A DNA stretch of 50,000 nt from positions 1,072,501-1,122,500 of the forward strand of contig NC_135564.1 of NCBI RefSeq assembly GCF_964340395.1. Reading direction: 5' to 3'. The stretch comes from Glandiceps talaboti. Taxonomy: Eukaryota; Hemichordata; Enteropneusta; Spengelidae. The translations under genes and the position numbers were made by a program. The notes under the pieces are model-generated. The model saw nothing but the letters and a program-made list of their open reading frames with translations. It made no database searches and was not told where the DNA came from. Positions 36,250-46,900 of the stretch are shown in pieces. Position 1 is the first letter of the stretch; each line of letters starts with the position of its first letter.

Positions 36250-36966
36250 ACCAGACTGGCTCATTGTGTTCATGTACAAGAAGGCATTTTAGTCACTACT
36301 TATTTTTACTAATTACCAGACTGGTACATTGTGTTCATGTACATGAAGGCATTTTAGTCACTACTTATTTTTACTAATTACCAGACTGGTACATTGTGTT
36401 CATGTACATGAAGGCATTTTAGTCACTACTTATTTTTACTAATTACCAGACTGGTGCATTGTGTTCATGTACATGAAGGCATTTTAGTCACTACTTATTT
36501 TTTACTAATTACCAGACTGGTACATTGTGTTCATGTACATGAAGGCATTTTAGTCACTACTTATTTTTTACTAATTACCAGACTGGTACATTGTTTTCAT
36601 GTACATGAAGGCATTTTAGTCACTACTTATTTTTTACTAATTACCAGACTGGTACATTGTTTTCATGTACATGGAGGCATTTTAGTCACTACTTATTTTT
36701 ACTAATTACCAGACTGGTACATTGTTTTCATGTACAAGAAGGCATTTTAGTCACTACTTATTTGACTAATTACCAGACTGGTACATTGTGTTCATGTACA
36801 AGAAGGTATTTTAGTCACTACTTATTTTTACTTATTACCAGACTGGTGCATTGTGTTCATGTACAAGAAGGCATTTTAGTCACTACTTATTTTTACTAAT
36901 TACCAGACTGGTGCATTGTGTTCATGTACATGAAGGCATTTTCGTCACTACATGTACTTATTTTTT
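36250..36966. repeat. 65-bp minisatellite, about 11 copies
   Basis: The unit is CCAGACTGGTACATTGTGTT, CATGTACATGAAGGCATTTT, AGTCACTACTTATTTTTACT and AATTA. It contains the perfect 12-bp palindrome TCATGTACATGA, broken in some copies as TGTACAAGA. It lies in the intron upstream of exon 35893-35978. Confidence 0.95.
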
Positions 36967-37375
36967 GCATTTCTGTTTTCCAGCGTAATAAGCAAAAATA
37001 AGTCTTTCAGTAAAAATTTCCAGGTTAACAGTTTATTATATATTCTTCATTTTACTGACCTTATAACGCTCTGAAACAGGACATAAACTAGTCAGAACTT
37101 TAGGAAACCCTTGGAGTTTTGTTGAGACGTACATCCAGTTGTCAATAGCATTTTAAAATTTCTTGTTTGTTTATAATTACAATAACTATTTCAAACTGTA
37201 TTGATAGTCATGCACCTTTATTAAAAGACATCCATTTGATCCAACTTAATGGTAATAATGCCACTTTCTTCATATTTCAAATACTTTATTTCCTAAATAT
37301 TGTCCTTCATACATTACTAGCAAACAGTGTGTGCCACATGATTCACAGTATGGAGGAAATGTCATATTGATAATG

Positions 37376-37850
37376 CCATTGTGACTGTGTTATATCATAT
37401 GTTGGTTTGTGATGATCATATGGCTGTGTGATATGTTGGTTTTTGATGATGATATGGTTGTGTGATATGTTCATTTGTGATGATAATATGGCTGTGTGAT
37501 ATGTTGGTTTGTGATGATAATATGGCTGTGTGATATGTTGGCTTGTGACAGTGGTATGACAGTGTAACTGTGTGATATATTGGTTTGTCATATTGATATG
37601 GCATTGTAACAGTGTGATATGCTGGTTTGTGATGGTGGTATGACAGTGTAACTGTGTGGTATGTTGGTTTGTCATATTGATATGGCATTGTGACTGTGTG
37701 ATATGCTGGTTTGTGATGGTGATATGGCATTGTGACTGTGTGATATGTTGGCTTGTGATAATGATATGGCATTATGACTTTGTGATATGTTAATCAGTGA
37801 TATTGATAAGGCAGTGTGATGTAATGTGTAATATGTTCAGCTGTTGTACT
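37376..37850. repeat. Degenerate tandem repeat, roughly 37-65 bp
   Basis: GTGTGATATGTTGGTTTGTG then ATGATRATATGGC recurs about ten times, with longer units containing GCATTGTAACTGTGTGATAT. Period and sequence are irregular. Confidence 0.85.
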
Positions 37851-39302
37851 GATAAGAGTGAGTCCCTGTAAAATAGTATGTGATATGGCTGTTTTACAGG
37901 TACATTGCATGATTTAATAAAATAGTCATACAGACCAGGGTTGATATGGAAATAGTTATATTACACACAGTGTAATATGTAATAGTGTAATATATATTAT
38001 AATTTTCCTGCATATGTTGAAGGCTAAAAATGAACACAGCAATATTTGATAAGTAGTTATCATAAATGAATCAATATCAAAATTTTACAATGACAAATTT
38101 ATTTCTGATGTAATATTAATGTTGGCAATATATCATTACTAACTAATAGGCCTCGTGGCATCAGAAATGATTCAACTTCATTGTATTGAGTCAATATGTA
38201 TCACATAAAAAATTCATTGCACACAATAAAACAAAGAAAATAATCAGGTAAATATGACATTATAATCTTTTCAGAGCAAGTCTTGCGGGAAAAGAGTAAT
38301 TGAATTGCATATACACATGGATGTGTGTAATTATGGCACTTCCTTTACCACAGTTTAGAAAAATTAATAATACATTTTCACATTAAGGGTATCATGTTAT
38401 GGAAATATGAAAGTACAGTTTATGTAATGTAACGCTTTCTGTTCAATGTAGTGTGAGCTTACGATACCTCTAGGCTGGGGTTGGGTTGGGAGTGGGGATA
38501 TTGCATTATGAATAGAGACCTGATAGTTGTAGTGTATCCACTGTGACACAAACAACATACATTTATGCATAGACATTGGAGAGTATATTAAAGCTGTCAG
38601 TATTCTATAGAGTATTTATATAGAGTATTTATATGCAACAAGTCTTTGTAGAAGACAAAGACACCGCCGAATACTATACTTCCATGTGACTAAATGGTGA
38701 CATGATTCAAAAGAAATTAGTGGCAACAAATAATTACTAAAAAAGTGTCTGTGATATGCAGAATGGTTAGGTTTTTATAATTGACCCTGAAGGTGAAACT
38801 CAAGGTCAAAGTCTGAAAACAAGATTTACATGGGATAGACACTTGAGTGGGGTCTCCATGTTAAAGTTTATGTGTTATATAATGCAGTAATTCATGACTG
38901 TTCACTAAAATATCTATTCAGTTAAAATTTGTGTGAGCACCAAACGTAATGCATGGATTCTATATTTCTCTTCTTCTGCATTACCTTTGCCATAATTTGT
39001 TTATCTAATTTGCATATATTCTGTAAAAAAATGGTGAAAACACTTCAATGCATGGTGGCACTTGGTACAAAAATTCCAAAGTTATTGCCAACTGGTATGT
39101 GAACTTTAAGATGAAGCAGTTAGGAAGATAACATATAAAGCATTAACTACAAAATGTAGAATTACTTTTTCTGTTGATAACTTGTTGGTCAACAACTTAT
39201 AAATGTATGGGTTTGATCACTAGGCAACAAACATCATCAAGTACATCAACATAAATAAATAAATGGAATACGAATGGTAGTTTTAGGTGCCGATCTAGTC
39301 AT
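37851..39302. other. Intron sequence, nothing recognised
   Basis: AT-rich. CTTTGTAGAAGACAAAG at about 38645 is a small inverted repeat. No exon seen between 35978 and 43116. Confidence 0.45.
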
Positions 39303-39810
39303 ATGCTGTGATCAATCTGATTAAAATTTGATGAAGTGTATACTCATTGCGATTTCTTTTTGGCTGTTATGTTTACTGTTGTTTGTTCATTTGTGAGTGC
39401 TTGTTACATACATCTGACACAATACCATAGGCTTTCCTGAACCTAATCTTGTACTTACGATTAGCCCAACCAGAATCTGTCTTAAAATATAACAATCAAT
39501 GCTCAAATTGAAAGAAATGGAATGATCGACCAAACAATAACGATAACATCATTGTCTGTGCTCTGTGCTCCTGCTCTTTTTGAATAGAGCGCTCTGAAGT
39601 ACTGTACCCATATGTTTCAGCATATTACGCATTTTCACTGGTTGAGTGAATTCACTCAGCATTCTCGTGTCATTCTGGAAACCTATGGTATTGTGTCAGA
39701 TGTATGTAACAAGCACTCACAAAAGAGCAAATGACAGTAAACGTAACAGCCAAAAAGAAATCATGACGTGTATACACTACATCGGATTTTAATCAGATTG
39801 ATGCTGTGAT
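39303..39810. mobile_element. Mutator-like non-autonomous element with long inverted repeats
   Basis: The element is 39313-39800 (488 bp). Its left arm (39313 to about 39436) starts CAATCTGATTAAAATTTGAT. The right arm (about 39674 to 39800) is its reverse complement at roughly 85-90% identity, including the long match TGTTACATACATCTGACACA. Perfect 10-bp direct repeats ATGCTGTGAT flank it at 39303-39312 and 39801-39810. Arms above 100 bp with a 10-bp target duplication fit Mutator-like elements. There is no transposase. Confidence 0.8.
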
Positions 39811-39840
39811 AATTAAGCTACTAACTGTCCACTATCCATG

Positions 39841-40733
39841 AACACTGTACAACTACAGCCCACATGGTAAAGACTGTCCAAGTCATTTGCAGTGATATTA
39901 AGCTATCAGAGTATACATTATTAAATACTATATGAAAGCAGACTGAGTGGTACATAGGCCAAGTCAATGAAGTCATAAGTTGAGATTAAGTCTGTGCAAT
40001 ATACACTGCATGACAACAGAGTTTGATAGTGTCACTGAATGATATGGCCAAGTCATATGTAGTGATATAGTCTGTGCAATATGCACTGCATGACAACAGA
40101 CTCTGATAGTGTCACTGAATGATATGGCCAAGTCATATGTAGTGATATAGTCTGTCCAATGTACACTGCATGACAACAGAGTTTGCTAGTGTTACTGAAT
40201 GGTATGGCCAAGTCATATGTAGTGATATAGTCTGTGCAATAAACACTGCATGACAACAGACTTTGATAGTGTTACTGAATGGTATGGCCAAGTCATATGT
40301 AGTGATATAGTCTGTGCAATATACACTGCATGACAACAGACTTTGATAGTGTCACTGAATGGTATGGCCAAGTCATATGTAGTGATATAGTCTGTCCAAT
40401 ATACACTGCATGACAACAGAGTTTGATAGTGTCACTGAATGGTATGGCCAAGTCATATGTAGTGATATAGTCTGTGCAATAAACACTGCATGACAACAGA
40501 CTTTGATAGTGTCACTGAATGGTATGGCCAAGTCATATGTAGTGATATAGTCTGTGCAATATACACTGCATGACAACAGAGTTTGATAGTGTCACTGAAT
40601 GGTATGGCCAAGTCATATGTAGTGATATAGTCTGTGCAATAAACACTGCATGACAACAGAGTTTGATAGTGTCACTGAATGGTATGGCCAAGTCATATGT
40701 AGTGATATAGTCTGTCCAATATACACTGTACTA
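39841..40733. repeat. 80-bp minisatellite, about 10 copies, with trimer pattern
   Basis: The unit is TATGGCCAAGTCATATGTAG, TGATATAGTCTGTGCAATAT, ACACTGCATGACAACAGAST and TTGATAGTGTCACTGAATGG, spaced exactly 80 bp from about 39995. Diverged units precede it from 39841. Diagnostic bases (GTCCAAT, AAACACTG) recur mostly every third unit. Overlapping 67-residue minus-strand frames are artefacts. Confidence 0.96.
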
Positions 40734-41823
40734 TAATATAATTTGATTGATAGCAAATGACTTGTCTGTGATTATTACTGATCTAATCCAAACTCTTTAC
40801 TGTAAATCTTCACACAAGGTCTGTGTTGGCAATATAAGTAATTTATAGACAGCCTTAGGACATTGCCAAATAACAGCTGGCTTCCATTATTTACACCTGT
40901 TGTTAAGTGTACGACAGCTTTTATGTTTCTTTTCCCGCCAAAACTGTTTTCAATCAATTTAACTGCATTTTTATATATTCAACTAATATTTGTCTGAAAA
41001 AAACATTGAGTATCTGATAGGGAGTCATACTTGATATTTTCAAAATGGATTTTAAAAGGTTGTGACTTTTTATCAAAATGTGTTAACCAGATTTGTGGTC
41101 TCTCACCATGGTTTCTGTGCCATAAAGTTTTAGTACAAGGACCATTACAGGGATTTACTACTAGAGCTTGATAAGGAATGCCCATAGACTTCACATAAAG
41201 GTGTCTGCTATGTTGCAATAAAACCACATCACACAGCAGTACATCACTTGTATGACCAAACACAATGTGTCAATGTTATAACTCAAAATTGTTTGAGTAG
41301 AGTGTTTTCATTAAGTTGACTCTTTTGACCTTCAGGTTAGCAATAAAATTACATGGTTACAAAGAAAGTGACCAGTAAATTCTTACCATAAACTGAACAG
41401 AGATATCAAATGGTGGAAACTTATGTTGATCACAACTTTTCAACTGCACTAACAGTAAGACTATACATGTAGGATACGTTGCCCTAGTCTAGTTCCTGAC
41501 GACCGTGTTTTAGTTTTCACTATGTTATCTTCACACATTAGTAGTGTAAATCAGAACACTGTTGTCTAGAATAACGTTGCCATGTCTTCCAGTCTTAAAT
41601 CCATTCTCACAAGCCAGAGCACTTATTTCTGGTGAAGCAATAGAAGCTTCTAAATCAGGCTTCTCTCTTAATTTCAAGTGGTATATATTTGATAGGGTGG
41701 CATATGGCATATATCCTTACAGACTGAATTGTCTTGTAGTATTTTTTGTGGTGTATTATTTTGACTATAAAATGATTCAATTTCAAATAAACATGACATA
41801 GCACTTCACATGTATAAGAGATT
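40734..41823. other. Intron sequence, nothing recognised
   Basis: The minus-strand frame 40979-41263 (94 residues) is slightly less AT-rich than its surroundings, but I see no family motif or flanking splice pattern that fits the kinase. Confidence 0.4.
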
Positions 41824-41957
41824 AATCTACATAAAATAGTCTCATTAACACACACTTGTACAGATAGTCTTACCTAGTCATAGCAAAGACTAATCTAGAT
41901 GAAATAGTCTCATTAACACACACTTGTACAGATAGTCTTACCTAGTCATAGCAAGAT
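41824..41957. repeat. 68-bp tandem duplication with donor-like sites
   Basis: AATCTASATRAAATAGTCTC through TCTTACCTAGTCATAGCAA occurs twice (41824 and 41892). On the minus strand each copy holds CTAG then GTAAGA, a good 5' splice-site match, with no exon attached that I can identify. Confidence 0.9.
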
Positions 41958-42418
41958 ACTCAGTGGGAGATATGTGTCTTGTACATCTATACCACATTAA
42001 CACTATAATAATGTTCAAAGTCAAGTCCTTCTAGTTTAGTCTATGTTACAGTCTGTAGAATGTTTTGAGTCATTTTTCAAGAGTTGTACATAATTATCAT
42101 ATGTTATTTGCCAAAGATATATCTTGCTAACATTTGACATCTTCCAACATATTTGAATTTACTTTATGAAAAACAAGAGGAATTTTCAACATTTTGGGCT
42201 GATCATTTCATAAATTTCATTTTTTGAGGAATAAATTATGTTTTACAGGAATATAAAAGATGACTTTATGGTAAACCAATCACTGTTAATGTTATACCTT
42301 AATGTTTAGATTAGAGTTTGTTGATAAAACTACAATCAGCCCAACTACAGTGCATAGGCGCCAGTGGATCACAGAACTAGAATTTGAAGTGAACATTGAG
42401 TCAGATGATGAAACAAGA

Positions 42419-42625
42419 ACTGGGTTCCAAAACAGGTTTTATTAATTAAAAACTAGATGGTTTAGATGAACTGGGTTCCAAAACAGGTTTTATTAATTAA
42501 AAACTAGATGGTTTAGATGAACTGGGTTCCAAAACAGGTTTTATTAATTAGAAATTAGATGGTTTAGATGAACTGGGTTCCAAAACAGGGTTTTATTAAT
42601 AAGAAATTAGATGGGTTATTAGATG
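42419..42625. repeat. 51-bp minisatellite, four copies
   Basis: ACTGGGTTCCAAAACAGGTT, TTATTAATTAAAAACTAGAT and GGTTTAGATGA start near 42419, 42470, 42521 and 42571. The last copy is diverged. Confidence 0.93.
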
Positions 42626-43115
42626 AATTTGACCAATACAAGAGTATGAGCAACTTTGTATATGGAATGAATTAGTCAAAATATGAAGTAAATAAAGGAA
42701 TTTATTGCTACCATATCATATTGAAATTTTCAATTAAATTTTGAACAAGTGGAAACAAGCAAGCTTTGGCATGGTAACAAATTGGCAGTTTATTGGCCTT
42801 GGAATATGAATATCAGCTAAATTTCTTATTCTTGTAGTTTTCTTTTAATTTATATAAAGTTTGCATAATTCTGGCAATTACATTACCCTTTATTATTATG
42901 TTTAGTAATCAAACCCTGAATTTACTTGAAGTGAAATAAATCACAAGAATTTGCAAATATATATGGGTTTATAGCATTATGATTCTCATTCAGGGCCATT
43001 CAGTGACTCCATGTCACATATGCTATACTATGAATATCACAATATTTTTGTGTCTAGACCAATCAGATCTCTGGATTTGCACCATAGCTATATTTAACCC
43101 ATGATAAAGTCTTAC
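42626..43115. other. Intron sequence next to the NPKSGG exon
   Basis: AT-rich. The donor GTAAGA lies at 43110-43115. Nothing else recognised. Confidence 0.5.
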
Positions 43116-43264
43116 CCTGGCATTGGTCCTCCTTTGGCAAGATTAAATACTTGTCTTGGATTTAAGAGATACTGAAATTTTCTCAGAATTCTGGCTCCTT
43201 GTTTGCCGCCACTTTTAGGGTTGATGAAAATAACCAATGGATGGGTACCTGGTAGTGGTGTTAT
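43116..43264 (-). CDS. DGKB: Diacylglycerol kinase exon: start of catalytic domain (NPKSGG)
   Basis: The exon is 149 bp, beginning in phase 0 after TTGTTGCAG and ending two bases into a Gly codon before GTAAGA. It encodes [20 protein letters not shown], then [20 protein letters not shown] and [10 protein letters not shown]. This is the N-terminal strand and glycine-rich loop of the DAGK catalytic domain (Pfam DAGK_cat). NPKSGG, LLNPRQV and GGPMPG are class I family motifs. The 5' end of this exon and its acceptor are copied twice further upstream in the intron, at 43420-43480 and 43554-43610. Confidence 0.97.
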
Positions 43265-43472
43265 CTGCAACAAGACATGTCAAATGTGAATTGTTAATCA
43301 ATCAATCAATCAATTGATCGACCGACCGACCGATCGATCGATTGACAGACCTACCAACCACCCACCCAACCAACCAACCAACCACTCACCAACCCACCCC
43401 ACTCACCCACCCACCAACCAAATAACCAATGGACCTGGCAGTGGTGTTATCTGCAACGAGACAACAGTCATG

Positions 43473-43520
<48 letters not shown>

Positions 43521-43710
43521 CCAACCGATCAACCACCCACCCGCCCACCCAACAAATAACCTATGGATTAGCGGCATTATCTGCAACAAGACAACAGTCA
43601 GGTCAAATGAATGAATCAATGAATAAATGAATGAATCAACCAACCAACCAACCAACCAACCAACCAACCAACCAACCAACCACCCACCAACCACCCACCC
43701 ACCCACTCAC
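43265..43710. repeat. (AATC)n/(AACC)n/(ACCC)n tracts with two copies of an exon edge
   Basis: Four-base repeats (CAAT, CGAC, CAAC, CACC) alternate with two partial copies of the 5' end of exon 43116-43264 plus its acceptor, at 43420-43480 and 43554-43610. The first keeps AAATAACCAATGG, CCTGGCAGTGGTGTTAT and CTGCAAC almost intact; the second is more diverged. Confidence 0.9.
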
Positions 43711-43869
43711 ATTGATATTGGAAATAGTCTTTGTTTATAATATGGAGTTTTGGTCCTACAAATATTGGAATTTTCAATCTAGAATAATGACCATATTTGA
43801 TTTAGATAAAGTTGTGCACCTTAATGCTTTGTGTGTTATTGAAAGATTAGTTGTCATACCTTGTAATAC

Positions 43870-43901
43870 TGTATGTATGTATGTATGTATGTATGTATGT
43901 A

Positions 43902-43962
<61 letters not shown>

Positions 43963-43965
43963 ATG

Positions 43966-43996
<31 letters not shown>

Positions 43997-44198
43997 TATG
44001 TATGTATGTACCAGTATGTATGTATGTAATATGTATGTATGTACCAGTATGTATGTATGTATGTATGTATGTATGTATGTATGTATGTATGTATGTATGT
44101 ATGTATGTATGTATGTATGTATGTATGGTGTGTGTGTATGTATGTATGTATGTATGCATGCATGCATGCATGCATGCATGCATGCATGTATGTATGTA

Positions 44199-44249
<51 letters not shown>

Positions 44250-44333
44250 ATGTATGTATGTATGTATGTATGTATGTATGTGTATGCTGGTGACTGAGAG
44301 TGAGTGAGTGAATGAGTGTGTGTGTGTGTGTGT

Positions 44334-44371
<38 letters not shown>

Positions 44372-44372
44372 A
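43870..44372. repeat. Compound (GTAT)n/(GT)n microsatellite with a (GCAT)n block
   Basis: Long GTAT runs separated by GT runs, two copies of AATATGTATGTATGTACCAG (about 43995-44048), and a self-complementary (GCAT)n at about 44155-44188. It ends with GAGT units and (GT)n. Very long Tyr-His-Thr frames are artefacts. Confidence 0.97.
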
Positions 44373-45349
44373 TACATGTGTGTGTACGTGTGTGGGTGTA
44401 TGCAGGTACTGTGTATGTATTAATGCAAGCTAGCAAGCTATATATACTAAGTTTGTGTATAGTATATATGTTGTATTTATATTTCATATTAAAAAAATGC
44501 CAAGTCTGTAGTAGAGCTAGCTACAGGGGGTGTAAATGTCAAGGTGATAGGGTGATTATTCAAATGTTTTACTTGATATTTGACAACTTTCAACATGATT
44601 AAATCTGTTCATCCTATTACATATAATGCCTGACTTATAATAAACTTCTTTTATCAAATCATCCTGATAATACCTGAATTTATCATGACTTGTTAGCACC
44701 AATTTATTACTGGTTCAAACCCCCAAACCAATCACATATCACGGTTGGGTGCTTTAACTCCATAGAGCTACCATACAATGGTTCTACCATCATTTCAATT
44801 ATAACACTCATCAGTCTGGTTCGAGACTACACACAACATCGCACTCTGTTGAAATTGACAAGACCAGGCTATTACGTAATCAGACTGTACATTGGTTGTG
44901 ATTCTTCAATTAAGCATGCACCCTATTCATTTTGCAAGGCCACTAGGTTTGAATGAAATACTGGTTTACCAATTATAGTTCACCCTTTGGGGAAAGCTGC
45001 TTAATAATTGAAATACTATGTACACACACACATTGTACATTGGCAGCATTATAAACATTACCATTTTGAACAGCAGTAAACAAAAAAATGGAATTTCAAA
45101 ATCTATACTTGAAAGATCTATGTAAAACTAATCATATATTTTGATATTAACTTTTGGGACAAATTTTTACTTCCAAAAAAGGAAGTGTTTTTGAAGGTCT
45201 TATTATTAAATGTGGTAAAATAACAAAATTACATTTCCTGTATAGCTAAAGTGTTGTTACAGAAAGGCAAGAAAAGAGCAAATTACATCCTGTATGGTTA
45301 AGATTTCAGGAGAAAAATAGCAGAATTATAGAAATCAATAATTCTAACT
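44373..45349. other. Intron sequence, one unexplained open frame
   Basis: The plus-strand frame 44690-44956 (88 residues) lies in slightly more GC-rich DNA, but has no motif I recognise. Otherwise AT-rich with nothing supported. Confidence 0.4.
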
Positions 45350-46310
45350 TCCTTCCTGGACATTGTGGTTTTGTTGAAGATTTATTCATAGGGAGAAACC
45401 CAAAATTTTTTTTTCAAGTTTCCTGTACCTTCAGCTTTTACTCATTAGCTAAAACTGAGAGAGTTCACAAGAAGATGTGTAAATAATATATACATTTTAA
45501 TAATGAGTAATGTTTATTATTTGCCTTCTTTAGGTTGTTGTTTTATTTGCTGCGCAGGAGTACTTTTATTGCAGAAATCAGCAGAATTGTGAATGAAAAG
45601 ACAGTCTTGTTTACATTCATTCACTTCCCTCAATAACATTCTCATGCTGTGGTCAACAGTAAATGTGTGGTTATCTATCAAATAAAACAACAACCTGTGT
45701 AAACTTGCCAAATGATAAAACTCTGATTGTAAATGTATTTGTCTTTTTTAACTCCAGGTTTTGTATCGCTGTGTAACTGATAAGAGAGAAAAATGAAGTT
45801 CTTGTTTCAAAGTTTCCTGTACATTCTGCTCTTTTAAAACCAACATAGGTTTTATATATAGCTCAGTAATTGATAGGGGAGAAAAATGATAAACTGAATT
45901 TCCTGTACATTTCAATGGTTTCATTAACTTTTGTAACCTTGGTAACTGATAATGGAGAAATATTGGAAAAATATCTGCCCTTTATATTGACTATTTTTGC
46001 TATTAAAGGTTAATTTGTAACTCTGTATCTAAACTGAGAGGGGAGAAAATACCAAAGTTTAGTTTGTACATTCAGGGGTTTTCATAAGACATGTAACCTA
46101 CACAATCGATGTAGGAGAACAATGGTAAGACTTTGTTCCCTGTATATTCAGTATGTTTTATACCACTGTAATAGATTTTGTACACCTGGAACTGATGGCA
46201 GAGGAAAATAGCACAATTTTGTTTCTTGTACATTTAGAGTTTTTCTATGCTTTTAAAATCTGGTAACTGATAGGGCAGAAAGATGGTAAACTTTGGTTTG
46301 CTGTACTTAT
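45350..46310. repeat. Very degenerate tandem repeat of roughly 90-110 bp, about nine copies
   Basis: Each unit can be followed by TTTCCTGTACATTCAG, a T-rich part, TAACTGATAGGGGAGAAAAA and TGGTAAA or relatives (for example near 45415, 45812, 45898, 46060, 46138, 46228 and 46300). Confidence 0.6.
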
Positions 46311-46497
46311 CATGAAGTAGCCATTACCTTTGATATAAGGGATGTCTTATAGTGGATAATCACCCACACCAATACTTTGCAAGATATCTCATTAGTTCAA
46401 TAGTGCACCACTTCTAAATGATTCACTTAGCATTTCATAGAAAATCAGAAGTACCATTTTCACACAATTTTGTCTTTCATTCTCAAATGCTGTAACC

Positions 46498-46527
46498 TAG
46501 AAATTTGGCTATCTGGCTTGACAATCT
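46498..46527 (+). repeat. Solitary relic of the 42-bp satellite monomer
   Basis: CTAGAAATTTGGCTATCTGG then CTTGACAAT matches the satellite of 23299-29057, with 21 identical bases TTGGCTATCTGGCTTGACAA + T. Its GGCTTGAC junction combines two monomer variants. It lies 17 kb from the array. Confidence 0.7.
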
Positions 46528-46543
46528 TGTCCTATTGAACCAG

Positions 46544-46900
46544 CTCCCAGTAGCATAGCAGTTATAGAGCCCAGAATTAGTAGGTCAGGGGTTCAAATAC
46601 CACTTGAGATGGGGATTTTCCAGGACCAACCCAAACCCAGAGAGAGTGTTCTACAGACTTGATGAGTAGGATGTATCACTTGGCCATGTCTCACTCACAA
46701 GACGAGTGCAAATGGGGGGGGGGGGGGACGACAATGACAACGACGACCTCCTTCTCCTGTAGTAATGACTCCAACAGCTGGGGAAGATTACTCACATGGA
46801 TCTCAGCCTGCAGTTGCTATGCATTGCCAGGCCTGGGTGACTCTGGGATAGACTGTGGACTGACTGAAAGTACTAATAGTTCCACAGTAATGTGATAGTG
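46544..46900 (+). mobile_element. tRNA-derived SINE
   Basis: A tRNA-like head carries an A-box match TAGCATAGCAGT (46551-46562) and a B-box match GGTTCAAATAC (46590-46600), about 39 bp apart as in RNA polymerase III promoters. Both are within one or two bases of consensus. The body continues with ACCCAAACCCAGAGAGAGTG, a G tract at 46714-46727, ACGACAATGACAACGACGAC and a more GC-rich part to about 46900. The 3' end is not defined. The plus-strand frame 46659-46895 is inside it and probably meaningless. Confidence 0.65.

Noticed and set aside
40979-41263. 94-residue minus-strand frame considered as an extra kinase exon
   Set aside because: Exons 43116-43264 and 35893-35978 join perfectly in phase without it, and it has no DGK motif.
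43774-44602. Open frames up to 237 residues on both strands
   Set aside because: Artefacts of (GTAT)n/(GT)n/(GCAT)n with no protein character.
44711-44721. GGTTCAAACCC, a perfect B-box sequence, as a tRNA or SINE
   Set aside because: No A-box at suitable distance and no cloverleaf-like flanks.
44690-44956. 88-residue plus-strand frame in slightly GC-richer DNA
   Set aside because: No recognisable motif, no splice context and antisense to the kinase; kept only as unexplained.
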